From Ectocarpus siliculosus (taxonomy: Eukaryota; Sar; Phaeophyceae; Ectocarpales; Ectocarpaceae): 64,000 nt of DNA. Positions within the stretch are counted from its first letter, which is position 1. Each line of letters starts with the position of its first letter. The notes beneath the pieces are model-generated. The model saw only the letters and a list, made by a program, of their open reading frames with translations, had not been told where the DNA came from and did no database searches. This document shows, in pieces, positions 21,992 through 31,779 of the stretch. The translations under genes were made by a program, and so were the position numbers. The stretch covers positions 29,988 through 93,987 of the forward strand of contig FN648581.1 of assembly GCA_000310025.1 (NCBI GenBank), read 5' to 3'.

Positions 21992-22344
21992 CACTCCCTG
22001 CTCGAATACAAGTACAGTCGAGATCTGTGCTCGCGATCCCCTTCAACTGATCCAAACATCCATCCACCTGCGCCGCATGCTACTTCATCTGCTTATACCC
22101 TAAAAAAATCACTGGCTGTACTGCCAATCCACACATCAACATATACCAGGGGCGGGATTAGATAGGGCTCGCTGTGCTTTGCTGTCGTATGAAAATGTTT
22201 CACACGAGCTGACGCCTCCACCCGAAATCCCAATCTCACACAGGCAAATCGCGCAACAGCCTCGGCGAGCTAAACGCCGTGGAGAAAAGGAAGTTCAAGC
22301 GACAGCGGCTGGCCGGCTAAGACGCGACCCGCGCAGGTTTCACG

Positions 22345-23034
22345 TTGGAGTCGACCCTTTCCAGGCGCGAGAGGCGTTCGGTGGCCCGGGGCTGGAGCAA
22401 GAGGGAAGGAAAGCTTCGACGGGACTTCAACAAGCGGGGCTCCTATGTCGGCAACCGGATCTATGAGCTAACCTCGCAGATCGAGAGCAACGAGCAGCAC
22501 ATTCGGCGTCTTGAGGATGCTATGGCAGAGCAAGACCTCGCGAGTCTTCTCGTCCCTCTCCCCCCCTCTCGAGGGCGATGCAGACGTGGACGCACGGGCG
22601 TGTACCGAGGGCGAGGACAACCAGTACAAGGAGGAGCAAACCGCTTGTGGTATCAAGGGCACTCGGCGTTGACGGTGCTGAAGGAGGAGCGGAAGCGCGA
22701 CCTGCGGCAGCTGGAACTCACGCAGCAGGCGAAGAGCTTGTCGGATGAGTCGTACACGACGATCCCAGTGGTGAAGGCAGCAGAGGCCAAACGGTTTGAG
22801 CTGTTGAACGAGGCCTCACGTCTTCGACACGAGTCGCCGCTCTTGCGGATCGCGGCGAAAGTAAACTCCGCTGGCTCGCGGGTGTACGCTGCATCGACAA
22901 TCCTGGGGTGGCTCAGGGACTTCCGGGGGCACGTAGACGGCCAGGGTATACAGCTGATCGAGAAAATGCGCGAAACTCAAAAGGCTCACCGCAACATACT
23001 GGTCATGGAGCCCGGTTTCCTTGGCAAGCAGTGA
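22345..23034 (+). CDS. Hypothetical highly charged protein, 229 aa
   Basis: The longest uninterrupted non-transposon frame here. It is Arg/Glu-rich with predicted long helices: SQIESNEQHIRRLEDAMAEQ near residues 45-65, ALTVLKEERKRDLRQLELTQ near 110-130, and KAAEAKRFELLNEASRLRHE near 147-165. Composition suggests coiled coil. The Met at 22345 is simply the first in frame; an upstream exon is possible. The stop is followed by CCGGCCGGCCGG and a G-run that leads into repeat R-A. I do not recognise the family; a structural or transposon accessory protein is possible. Confidence 0.35.
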   Translation: MESTLSRRERRSVARGWSKREGKLRRDFNKRGSYVGNRIYELTSQIESNEQHIRRLEDAMAEQDLASLLVPLPPSRGRCRRGRTGVYRGRGQPVQGGANRLWYQGHSALTVLKEERKRDLRQLELTQQAKSLSDESYTTIPVVKAAEAKRFELLNEASRLRHESPLLRIAAKVNSAGSRVYAASTILGWLRDFRGHVDGQGIQLIEKMRETQKAHRNILVMEPGFLGKQ

Positions 23035-23084
23035 CCTCGGCCGGCCGGCCGGAAGGGGGGGGGGGGACATTGTACTGTAGAGAG

Positions 23085-23430
23085 GGACATAAAATATGTA
23101 CTAGGGTTACGGATTGGCCCCCCGCCCCCCAATGGGGCTGGGGGCCAGCATCCAGGATGGATGGTGGTGAGTGTCCGGGAGGAAGGAAAGAAGAAGAAGA
23201 ATTTACTTACCACGGAGACTTATCAACAACAGGTACTCCACAAGTACGGACATATGAAGTTACTGGGTAGAGAGATCGGAACGGTTTTTCATGTGAAGAA
23301 GAACAACAACAACAATGATGAAGGTCGACCCCTCCTGCATCGTTCGGTGTAAAATGATTAATGCGAAGTGTGGACTGCGTGAAGATCCAGCGGTCTTTTT
23401 CGGCAGCGGCAAAGAAATATGCTTATTATT
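23085..23430 (+). repeat. Dispersed repeat R-A, copy 1
   Basis: Begins with ACTAGGGTTACGGATTGGCC, then a G/C-rich palindromic block around CCCCCAATGGGG, GGATGGTGGTGAGTGTCC, a CAA microsatellite near 23300, and CTGCGTGAAGATCCAGCG. The inverted copy at 30790-31730 has the same order with about 350 bp of extra sequence. Partial copies are at 33145-33365, 37200-37300 and 37695-37745. Non-coding. Confidence 0.75.
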
Positions 23431-24510
23431 CCTTAACTCTTATGTGACTACACCCACGAATGAGTTCCGTTCCCAGCTCCGATCACTTCGGGTGCCGAAA
23501 GATCGCCGTTGTGCCTCGGCTGAGAGCAAAAAAACTACATAGAGACCAGCAGGAAGACATAGGCAGCCCACCCCAAATGCACGCTTATCAGCAATGCGCA
23601 CAGGACTCACATAGTACAACACTATTCACCCATGCCTCATCTCTGACGTGGGGCAGACATCCTTTCCAGATCCAATCTACTGACTATACCGGTACTACTG
23701 CCGTAGTCTGAGATTCAAACGCACAATACCACCGGAGAGGGTACGTACAGCACCCTGAACATGTGATCAACCCGGTGCCGCATCCGCGGGGGAGAGCAGA
23801 GGATGCGCATACCGGACCCGATGCTAACGTACTGCCTCGCCGCGGTGCGTGTGGTTCTCAGTACTGGGAGTAAAGGGTGGTTCGTCTGTTGTGTGCAAAA
23901 TTCCCCTCAAAGGCAAGGGTTTTCGGGACTACATCTCCAATCACAGCTCTCTATTTGTAGTACAGAATAGTAAAATTTGTCACGATTTTTTTGCATTTTG
24001 TGCGATAGTGGATGGTGGTCTCGATTCTCGGATGAGCGGGCCGTTTTTTTCGTCGATCTGGCGCTTCTGTGAGGCGGTTTCCCTTCAGCCTCTTCGCATC
24101 TAGCGCCGCTAGCATATACATGCGCTTGCCGTGTGCTCTGTCCAAGGATGAGGTGGAGAACAGGTGCCAACAGGTATTGCTTGCACCGGTTCATCCTCTG
24201 TGCGAACGGTTGCTGTCGGAGACAGGCATGCACACCTGCTCACAAACTCCTGCTGCTGCTGTATTAGTCTACATTTATTTCCGCATAACTGCCACTGCTG
24301 TTCAGCAGTAGTACTACTGTACTCCTGTTCGTCACTCTTACATGTACTGCGTCCCCATCCCTGTGTGCCCCACACATGGACCCACTGCTGCACCATCCTT
24401 GCCGCCGTGATTTATGGTTGTACACGCATGCTCGGAAGATCTTTGACCGCAGAGAGCCAGCTCTGGGGAAAAAAACGTAAGGATCCAAATTAACCCAGTC
24501 ACGTAAGGGT
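23430..24510 (+). repeat. Dispersed repeat R-B, copy 1, inserted inside R-A/R-C
   Basis: About 1.07 kb matching 56368-57430 over its full length; landmarks are CGTTCCCAGCTCCGATCACT, CTCTGACGTGGGGCAGA, CGGTGCCGCATCCGCGG, CAAGGGTTTTCGGGACTACA and GTCGATCTGGCGCTTCTGTG. The ends are inverted: CTTAACTCTTATGTGACTAC on the left and, on the opposite strand at the right, TATAACCCTTACGTGACTGG. The inverted R-A/R-C copy at 30.8 kb lacks this segment, so R-B behaves as a mobile unit. No transposase is encoded; a non-autonomous DNA element is inferred. Confidence 0.75.
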
Positions 24511-24524
24511 TATATATGCAACCA

Positions 24525-25290
24525 CTAAGTGGGATACTGTAGTAAATAGAACACCGCCTTCTCTGTTGTTGCAGGCAGGTTTGCTTCCACAACCCGGGAA
24601 CCCAACGCACTCTTGTATTTCGGCCTACAAGACTCCAATCGACGCAAGCACCGGTAGGAGAGTGCGTGGGAGATGCCGTGACAGCACAACTCCACTCTCC
24701 TACGACATCTATGTACAGTAGTAATGCTGTCGTTGCAGCACCATGTGGAACATCTCCGAGGGGTCCTCCTGCGCGGTAACGACAACATGGCGAGAGCTCT
24801 ACGTGTACCTGTCGTCGACACATGTGGCAGCCGCGCGACACACGAACGGATGTTTGCATCGCACTGTACTATGCTTCGTCGTGGCAGGAAGTATCCCATC
24901 CCGTTAGGTTGTTGCGGTGGTACTTGTAGCACGCGGACGTCGTTCGGCGTCTAGTCCATACTGCTGTATGTAGCAAAAACACAGCAGCAGTAATAATCGA
25001 GCTATGCATGAAATTTTTTGCTCTGTTTCACTTTTGCCTCCACAACCCGAGAATCCCACTGCTGTATCTCGACCTACAAGGCTCCAATCAACAAACCAGC
25101 ACTGGCAGAAGTGCGTGGAAGATGCTGTGACAGCACAACTACTGTAAGTCGACACTCGTACGACTTCCATGTACAGTCGGCGTCTGGTCCATACTGCTGT
25201 AGAAATTCAAAAATCGAGCCATCTTTTTTTCTATTTTTTCCATACTAATAACAAGAAATTTATCACGTCACGACGACCGTCCTGTAAGTA
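24525..25290 (+). repeat. Dispersed repeat R-C, copy B
   Basis: Closest to full length. It starts near GTGGGATACTGTAGTAAATA and ends ATTTATCACGTCACGACGAC CGTCCTGTAAG. It contains the inverted pair TAGGAGAGTG/CACTCTCCTA about 40 bp apart (24653-24705) and the same two related sub-blocks as copies A and C. Non-coding; short open frames through it are not conserved between copies. Confidence 0.8.
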
Positions 25291-25952
25291 TAGACTTAAC
25301 TACAACTATGTCGGAGGCCTGAGACGCAAGAGCAACCATTGTTGCACTCTAAAAGCAAGACGTTTTTTTTCGGTGCATCAGCTCGCGGTCGACTTGAGAC
25401 TTTCTTTTCGCCGGCTGTTGCCCGCTGCAGCGGGCCAGTCTCTGGATCGCATCGCCCCTGTCGCGAGCTCGAAACTCCAAAGGCGAGCAGAGTTACAGGA
25501 CGGTGAATGCACGCAACCACTTTTTCAGTCATTGAGCTAGACGTTGCGTGCGGTGCGGTAAATCGGTTTTAATTGTTTTTAAATGGGGTTCAAACAATTT
25601 TTTGGGCCGTCTTCGCCGACGTGGGCGTACCACTCTCACGATCACAGCGCCCCTGTCGCGAGCTCTAGATTCCAAGGGCGAGTCGAGTTACAGCACCGTG
25701 AAGTACGGCTAAATATCGTGCATCCGGGCGCGTCTACGCAGGGGACATCAAGGGACTGTGATCTCTAAAGAATCACGCAGCTCATTGGATGAGATTTCGG
25801 ACAACGTCAACTCATAAATATTATATGTAGGTGTTCATAATTAATTATTATTTGTTTTTGGGTTTTTGGAAGACAAGTGGAGAGACTGATCACGTGGAGC
25901 TTGAATGCCACATTATTCCCCCAGGGAAAAAACACAAGGGCACAAACGGATT

Positions 25953-26052
25953 NNNNNNNNNNNNNNNNNNNNNNNNNNNNNNNNNNNNNNNNNNNNNNNN
26001 NNNNNNNNNNNNNNNNNNNNNNNNNNNNNNNNNNNNNNNNNNNNNNNNNNNN
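25953..26052. other. Assembly gap, 100 N
   Basis: Exactly 100 undetermined bases, the conventional placeholder for a scaffold join of unknown size. Reading frames that pass through it are artefacts. Confidence 0.98.
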
Positions 26053-26149
26053 GACCAGTTGTTACCGTACTACGGCAATCTTGCATTTCTAAATATGACA
26101 AAAATGGCCCGGCTGTTTTTTTTTTTTATGACGGTCACGATTTTTGTTG

Positions 26150-26530
26150 TTCCGCTCGCCGCTCAACGAATCTATGCATATGTGGTGTCACAAGAATCAC
26201 AGGCGAGAGAGACACAGAGCGATAGAGACTATCATACTGAGACCGACAAACACAGACGCAGACAGACACAGACGCCGACCGGGAATACAAGAAGCAGGGT
26301 GCAAAACCAGACCGTTCGGAGAGGCTGTGCATCAGCCCTTTGTGTGTGCTGGGTGGGGCTGATGAGCCTTTTCGCCTGTTCTTCAGGTCTTCTTGCCTGC
26401 AAGCAGGGAAACTTCAGGCAAATTAGATGGGTGTGCCATGCGTTCCCAACCATCGTATCAGAAAACCAGAGCCAAATTCAAGTCGGCGACACAAACGGCA
26501 AGATAATAATTATGATTTCCGGGAAAGTGC
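26150..26530 (+). repeat. Dispersed repeat R-D, copy 2
   Basis: GCTCAACGAATCTATGCATA, the CAGA-rich block, GCAGGGTGCAAAACCAGACC and a trailing ATTATGATTTCCGGGAAAGT match copy 1 at 3340-3690. Here no R-C follows; the sequence after 26540 is unrelated. No coding content. Confidence 0.75.
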
Positions 26531-27451
26531 AGACAATATCATGACACATACTTGAAGTACAAGCATACATGCAGTACCTAGCACAGACTTTTTTGGCCGC
26601 ATGGTCTCATCTGTAGATAGATATCGACAGACTGTCCGTACTATCTACTATAATGTGGTGTCGCCTTCTTCTCTAGCGTAAGCAACGCGAACTGGAGTAT
26701 GTGCATCGTGTATTGTCACCGCGCGGATGGTTTAGTATTACGTATATGCCACACACCTCCAAGATGCACATATTCTACAGCTGTAAGCAGCAAGGAAGAT
26801 TGGACAAATAAATGTAGATTGATTATTGTTGTTATTGTGGTACGCCACAACCTTAGACTTAGATGGCCTGTTTTGAGCTTGAACATGCACGTAAATCTCA
26901 CGGCATCATCAATGGCTGCAAGTGCTGCAAGGTTGGGGGCATATGTCTTCTAGAATACTGTGAACACTGCTGTTGTTGTACTGCTGTTGTTGTACTGAAG
27001 GTGCTGCTGCTGTAGACTGCCCTATATCGTATATGTACAGTTAAACAAGAGAGAGATTAACTTTTCGTGATACCACACCTTTTTATGGAATAATTGCTGG
27101 AATAGTATCCACGCGGTCGTGGCTTTGCGCTGGTGCGAAGTCTTCGGACGGCAAGAAGTTCAATCACGTCACCGTCGGCCCCGCCAGCCTTATCGGGGTA
27201 AATCATGTGTACACCCGCTTACATCGGAACGTGATTGTGTAGTGAACAGTCGTGTGTGTGCGTAGTTACCTAGATATGGGTGCGCGGATGCATCCGACTG
27301 TTGCTGTAAATTAGTTTCCCATATGTCACAAAAGTACACCGTGTTCACCGGTCGACGTCATGAAAAAATTAACATTTTTTAGTATGGGGAAACCATGTGA
27401 CATTTATTCCTTATATTTTCCCCTGTCACCCATCCGATATCCACTGCAAAG

Positions 27452-27712
27452 GTGCACTGCGAGTGTTCCGACGCAGCGACTAACGAGAAAGACCTGGCTG
27501 ACGGCTGCACGGGCGAGATCGTCGAGGACGACCAGATCATCAAGGATTGAGACTGCCCGCCGCTGCACTACCCGTGCGCCCGCCGCCTGTGGGACCAGAC
27601 CATCAACGAGATCCTCAACAAGACCGACGAGCACCGCGACCTGGGAACTACTCACGACAAGGAGTCTTCCCAGCCCTCTGCCACCGTCCCGGCCGCCCTC
27701 GCCGACCTCTAA
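27452..27712 (+). pseudogene. Unidentified exon-like frame with an internal stop
   Basis: The frame from 27452 reads VHCECSDAATNEKDLADGCT, continues GEIVEDDQIIKD, meets TGA, and goes on with DCPPLHYPCARRLWDQTINE, ILNKTDEHRDLG to a stop after AALADL. Codon use is strongly G/C at third positions, unlike the A/T-rich flanks, which supports real coding ancestry. The left edge is a run of pyrimidines and CTGCAAAG, possibly an acceptor. The Cys/Pro pattern suggests a secreted or metal-binding protein, but I do not recognise it. The in-frame TGA argues for a pseudogene. Confidence 0.4.
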
Positions 27713-27921
27713 AGTAAGACGCGTGTTTCCATTTCAGAAAAAAGTAAACGTCTGAAGTTATTCAAGGCACATTGTTGCCACCTTCAACTGGTTTTGGCCA
27801 ACTATCAATTGAGTAAAGATATCACCCCATGTCTGACAATCATCGACGTCGGCCGACGCCAATTCATCGAGTAACTCGTTGAGCAGCAGCATCTCAAATA
27901 AATATCGCCAAACACGATCAC

Positions 27922-28763
27922 ATGCTGCAGGTCACAATCCACACAAACGTTCTACACCCAGCCAGAGTAACACTCCCTCAAGGAACGTACAAACAATTCC
28001 AACTGGACGACCACGGTCAGCTCGTCGAAATACCCAACGAAGATCGCTCACCAAACCACGAACGACACCTGACACTCGGAACACCACAAACCTGTCTGGA
28101 TAACGCGCAACACGAAGAACTAGCAAGATCTCGCAGAGGAAGACGTGCTGAACTACTAGCGGAACGTCGACGTCGTAATGCAAACAATAACACACCACAC
28201 GACTCAGACCCTGAACTCGATATGATACGTCAACATTTTAGCCAAATGAGGAATCGTGCACCAAGGTTATCGGCACCCAGTCTAGACAGCCTTCGCGGTG
28301 ATGCATGATACCAAATCCGCCTTGGAGTGCAAGATATTGACTCGCAATCATTCGACTTCCCCTCGGCACCTTTCGAGGTAAAACACACGGATTTGGATGA
28401 TCGACATATGATCACATGTATGTTCTCACTGCAACATGCTCAACTTTCGAAAGAAGAAAAGGGATTAAATTGTTGTAACAAAGGCAAGTCGTGTATCCAT
28501 CCTCTCAAATCTATCCCCCACCATCTTATGGCGCTGTTTGAAACTACGAAATTCATTTCTGCTCAAAGAAGGTACAACGGGCTTTTCGGATTTACTGCAT
28601 TAGGCGCAGGCGGTATTCTATAAAAGGCATGGACTGAACCGCCAGCCCCTTCGATGCTCACCTTGCATGGACGTGCTTACCACCGCATATTTGACCTCCA
28701 ACAACATTAGGAGAACTATTCTGTGTCGAAGAAATCATCGCAGCTAAACGAATTTTTGATGCT
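27922..28763 (+). mobile_element. Helitron-like element, N-terminal Rep-region fragment
   Basis: Two adjacent open frames (27922-28308 and 28327-28623) plus downstream codons read as the region that precedes the Rep (Helitron_like_N) domain in Helitron replicase-helicases. First comes a basic stretch (ELARSRRGRRAELLAERRRR). Then the hallmark block: CCNKGKSCIHPLKSIPHHLM, LFETTKFISAQRRYNGLFGF and TALGAGG. After a TAA at 28621 the same frame gives PPAPSMLTLHGRAYHRIFDL. The Rep HUH motif and the helicase are absent, so this is a truncated, inactive piece. No 5' TC or 3' hairpin-CTRR end was identified. Confidence 0.7.
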
Positions 28764-29159
28764 CAGGTAAACATCCACTAAAATGCCTCCACATTACCTC
28801 CTCCCCAACAACCTCTTTCTTCTGCTCTAAATTTACGTTAGACAGTATCATCTAGGCATAATCACGTACATGCTCTTACACCCATCTCCCCAATAATTGC
28901 ATCCTGCCGCCAGCGCAGGCACCCTACCGCCTGCACCATCACCGACATCATCACGGCCATCACCGTCGCGCTTCAACATTAAGAAGTTCGAGACCTGCGC
29001 ACAAGGCTGCAGACGAAACCATACCTTCCGCAGTGGTAATCGGCAATAACCACCAGGGCCGTACGGGGCAACGATGACCCGAGGCGGGAGGCGTCAACTT
29101 TTTGACCGTCAACTAGCGTCCACTTTGTCTGGATGTTGCAGGTGTTCGACTCCTTTCAC

Positions 29160-29345
29160 AATGTGAGGGATACCGCATATCGGCGTCATTAGAGGGGGCC
29201 ATTAGAGAAGGGCGCGGCATTAGACTGAAGAAGTTAGAATATGACCATTCGAGCGGGGCGACACTGAAGAAGTTTGAATAATAGCTCCAGAACATTAGAG
29301 GGGGACATTAGAGAAAGGCGCGACACTGAAGAAGTTTGAATATAA
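29160..29345 (+). repeat. About 100-bp tandem repeat, nearly two units
   Basis: CATTAGAGGGGG(C/A)CATTAGAGA followed by AGGCGCG(G/A)CA, CACTGAAGAAGTTTGAATA occurs at about 29190 and about 29292 with small differences, and GACTGAAGAAGTTAGAATAT gives an extra half unit. No coding content. Confidence 0.6.
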
Positions 29346-29472
29346 GAGCTAGGCGGCAACACACCATCAACTACCGGCAATACCGTCGAACAATTGCAGT
29401 GTTCGTTCTTTTCTTGGTCCCTTTGGGGAGGATATTGGCCACGGCAAAGCCAGTAGAGAACGTTGCCTGAGA

Positions 29473-30006
29473 GTGCGACTACGTTCTTACCAGCGCAAGA
29501 ATAGGGAGGCGAACGTAGCTAGACAAAAATTCACGTACGCGCGACTTTTTTGGCTTCATGTTACACCGGGAACGACACATTCCTCGAATACGACGCGAAC
29601 ATCTTCGCACCGTTCATTCGGTCACCCTGCGGCTTCATGCCCTTGGTGCGGCCGTGCGGTGCACTTCTTGCTCTCTCATGTGCCTGCCAGCAGAAGGCAA
29701 GTAGTTTCAAGAATCGTTTCCGACGCATCGTACGTGCGATGCGTTTGGTGGCACTTGGCCTACGGCATGTGTACGCGTCGATTGTCTGTTTCTATTTCGG
29801 GGGTGGGTGTATCGATCGAGAGTATCCGAACAATAAGACTAAAAAATACGTTCATGACCGCGGGTGCCTGTGCTAAGACTTGTTGTCTACAGCAGCAGGG
29901 TTTCACGTGGCCCGGTGGTGTCGCATCAAAGTGCCTTTCGATCGGTCGCAGGAGAAATTCCATGAAGATACGGCGCTCTCAGAGCTCGAGGGAAGCCGGA
30001 GCCTAA
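29473..30006 (+). CDS. Hypothetical Arg/Cys-rich frame, 177 aa
   Basis: An open frame with basic composition and one CPWCGRAVHFLLSH segment that resembles half of a zinc finger. It ends immediately before the terminus of R-C copy C. No family recognised and composition bias on both strands (a 108-aa frame overlaps in another phase) makes chance likely. Confidence 0.15.
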   Translation: MRLRSYQRKNREANVARQKFTYARLFWLHVTPGTTHSSNTTRTSSHRSFGHPAASCPWCGRAVHFLLSHVPASRRQVVSRIVSDASYVRCVWWHLAYGMCTRRLSVSISGVGVSIESIRTIRLKNTFMTAGACAKTCCLQQQGFTWPGGVASKCLSIGRRRNSMKIRRSQSSREAGA

Positions 30007-30019
30007 TTGTCTATCATGT

Positions 30020-30775
30020 TATATATATACTCACAGGATGGTCGTCGTGAAGTGATACATTTCTTGTTATTAGTATGGGAAAAAAAAAAAATGGCTCGAT
30101 TTTTGTATTCCTACAGCAGTATGGACCAGACGCCGACTGTACATGGAAGTCGTACGAGTGTCGACTCAGTTGTGCTGTCACAGCATCTTTCAGGCACCTC
30201 TGCCAGTGCTGGTTTGTTGATTGGAGTCTTGTATGTCGAGATACAGCGGTGGGATTCTCGGGTTGTGGAGGCAAAAAAGTGAACCAGAGCAAGAAATTGC
30301 ATGCACAGCTCGATTACTGCTGTGTTTGTGCTACAGCAGTATGGACTAGACGCCGAACGACTTCCGCGTACCACCGTAACGACCTAACGGGATGGGATAC
30401 TTCCTGCCACGGCGAACCATAGTACAGTGCGATGCAAACATCCGTTCGTGTGTCGCGCGGCTGCCACATGTGTCGACGAAAGGTACACGTAGAGCTCTCG
30501 CCATGTTGTCGTTACCGCGCAGGAGGACTCCTCGGATATCTTCCACATGGTGCTACAACGACAGCAGTACTACTGTACATAGATGTCGTAGGAGAGTGGA
30601 GTTGTGCTGTCACGGCATCTTCCACGCACTCACCTACCGGTGCTTGCGTCGATTGGAGTCTTGTAGGCCGAAATACAAAAATGGTTTGGGTTCTCGGGTT
30701 GTGGAAGCAAACCTGCCTGCAACAACAGAGAAGGCGGTGTTCTATTTACTAAATAAGAGTATTCCGCTCAACTTT
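30020..30775 (-). repeat. Dispersed repeat R-C, copy C (inverted)
   Basis: The reverse complement follows R-C copy B closely, including the CACATGTGGCAGCCGCGCGA block and terminal ACTAATAACAAGAAATGTAT. It adjoins R-A copy 2 through GAAGAAATATATATGCAACC, whereas in copy B this junction is split by R-B. Confidence 0.8.
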
Positions 30776-30789
30776 TTTTTTTCTCAGCA

Positions 30790-31730
30790 TGTGGTTGCAT
30801 ATATATTTCTTCGCCACTGCTGAAAAGAACGCTGGATCTTTACGCAGTCCACATTTCGCATTTACACCGAACGACGCAGGACGGGTCGACCTTCAGTATT
30901 GTTGTTGTTGTTGTTGTTGTTGTTGATGCACATGAAAAACCGTTCCGATCTCTCTCTGCCCAGTAAATTCATATGTCCGTACTTGTGGATTACCTGTGGA
31001 AATTGTGGGAACCCCTTTATTCCGAGAGAGCCACAGGTCGGCATCCGGCCTTTTCTTTTTTTGGATGTACTTTTCTTATATGCACTTTTCTTGTTGTGAA
31101 GTCTTGACGTTGCGCTTGTCATTGTCGCTGAAGTGTTTGAGGCTTCAACCTTCTCAGCTGGCCTTCGAACGTCTTGTTGATAAGTCTCCGTAGTAACTTC
31201 TCCGCGCATGAGTCATATTATGCAGTTATGACCTGCGCTTTGACTTTCACGATGGGTATTTTACCTCTTTGTCTTGCATTGGTGAGTACCTGCGTTATAC
31301 GGAAGGATCGTGCCACGACGCAAACGTCGACGTCTCCTTTTTTTTCTGTTCTCTCCGCACTCATTCCTTGCGGCGGTTTTCACACCGACTTCGAACGTGG
31401 GGTGCAATTTCCTCTCTTCGTACCTTCCTCGTCGGCCTTCTCCATCGTTATGTACATAATGTATACCTCGATTTTCCGGCTTTTCGATTCCGATAGAGAC
31501 AAGACTACGGACCTGACATTTCCCTTTCACCCCCGACGGGACCGTGCGCTCGTCGAGTTCCGAAATTCTTCACCACTTCTTTTCGTCCCTTCTTCCCGCC
31601 CCAACAAATCTTTTCCCCTCCTTCTTTCCTTCCTCCCGGACACTCACCACCATCCGTCCTGGATGTTGGCCCCTAGCCCCAATGGGGGGCGGGGGGGCAA
31701 TCCTTAACCCTAGTATCTCCATACTCGCAG
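30790..31730 (-). repeat. Dispersed repeat R-A, copy 2 (inverted, longer)
   Basis: The reverse complement follows R-A copy 1 from CTAGGGTTAAGGATTG through GGATGGTGGTGAGTGTCCGG to CTGCGTAAAGATCCAGCG, including a (TTG)9 microsatellite at 30898-30925. It contains two extra blocks (roughly 30995-31180 and 31210-31600) absent from copy 1, so copy 1 is either internally deleted or copy 2 carries insertions. Plus-strand frames across 31.2-31.7 kb show no recognisable protein. Confidence 0.65.
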
Positions 31731-31779
31731 GATGGTCGACGTTTCGTGACACATTTCTTACTTTTAGCATAGAAAAAAA

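Larger units (their letters stand above)
15931..21996 (+). mobile_element. Complete Ty1/copia LTR retrotransposon
   Basis: A full-length element: target-site duplication CACTC (15931-15935 and 21992-21996), 5' LTR 15936-16130, internal gag, protease, integrase, reverse transcriptase and RNase H in copia order, a G-rich polypurine-like tract (21788-21800), and 3' LTR 21801-21991. The LTRs differ at seven positions and one 4-bp indel by eye, so the insertion is not brand new. Coding capacity is broken by several frameshifts and at least one nonsense codon. It could still be mobilised in trans. Confidence 0.95.

Noticed and set aside
25831-26544. 237-codon frame across the N gap
   Set aside because: It exists only because N codons are read as open.
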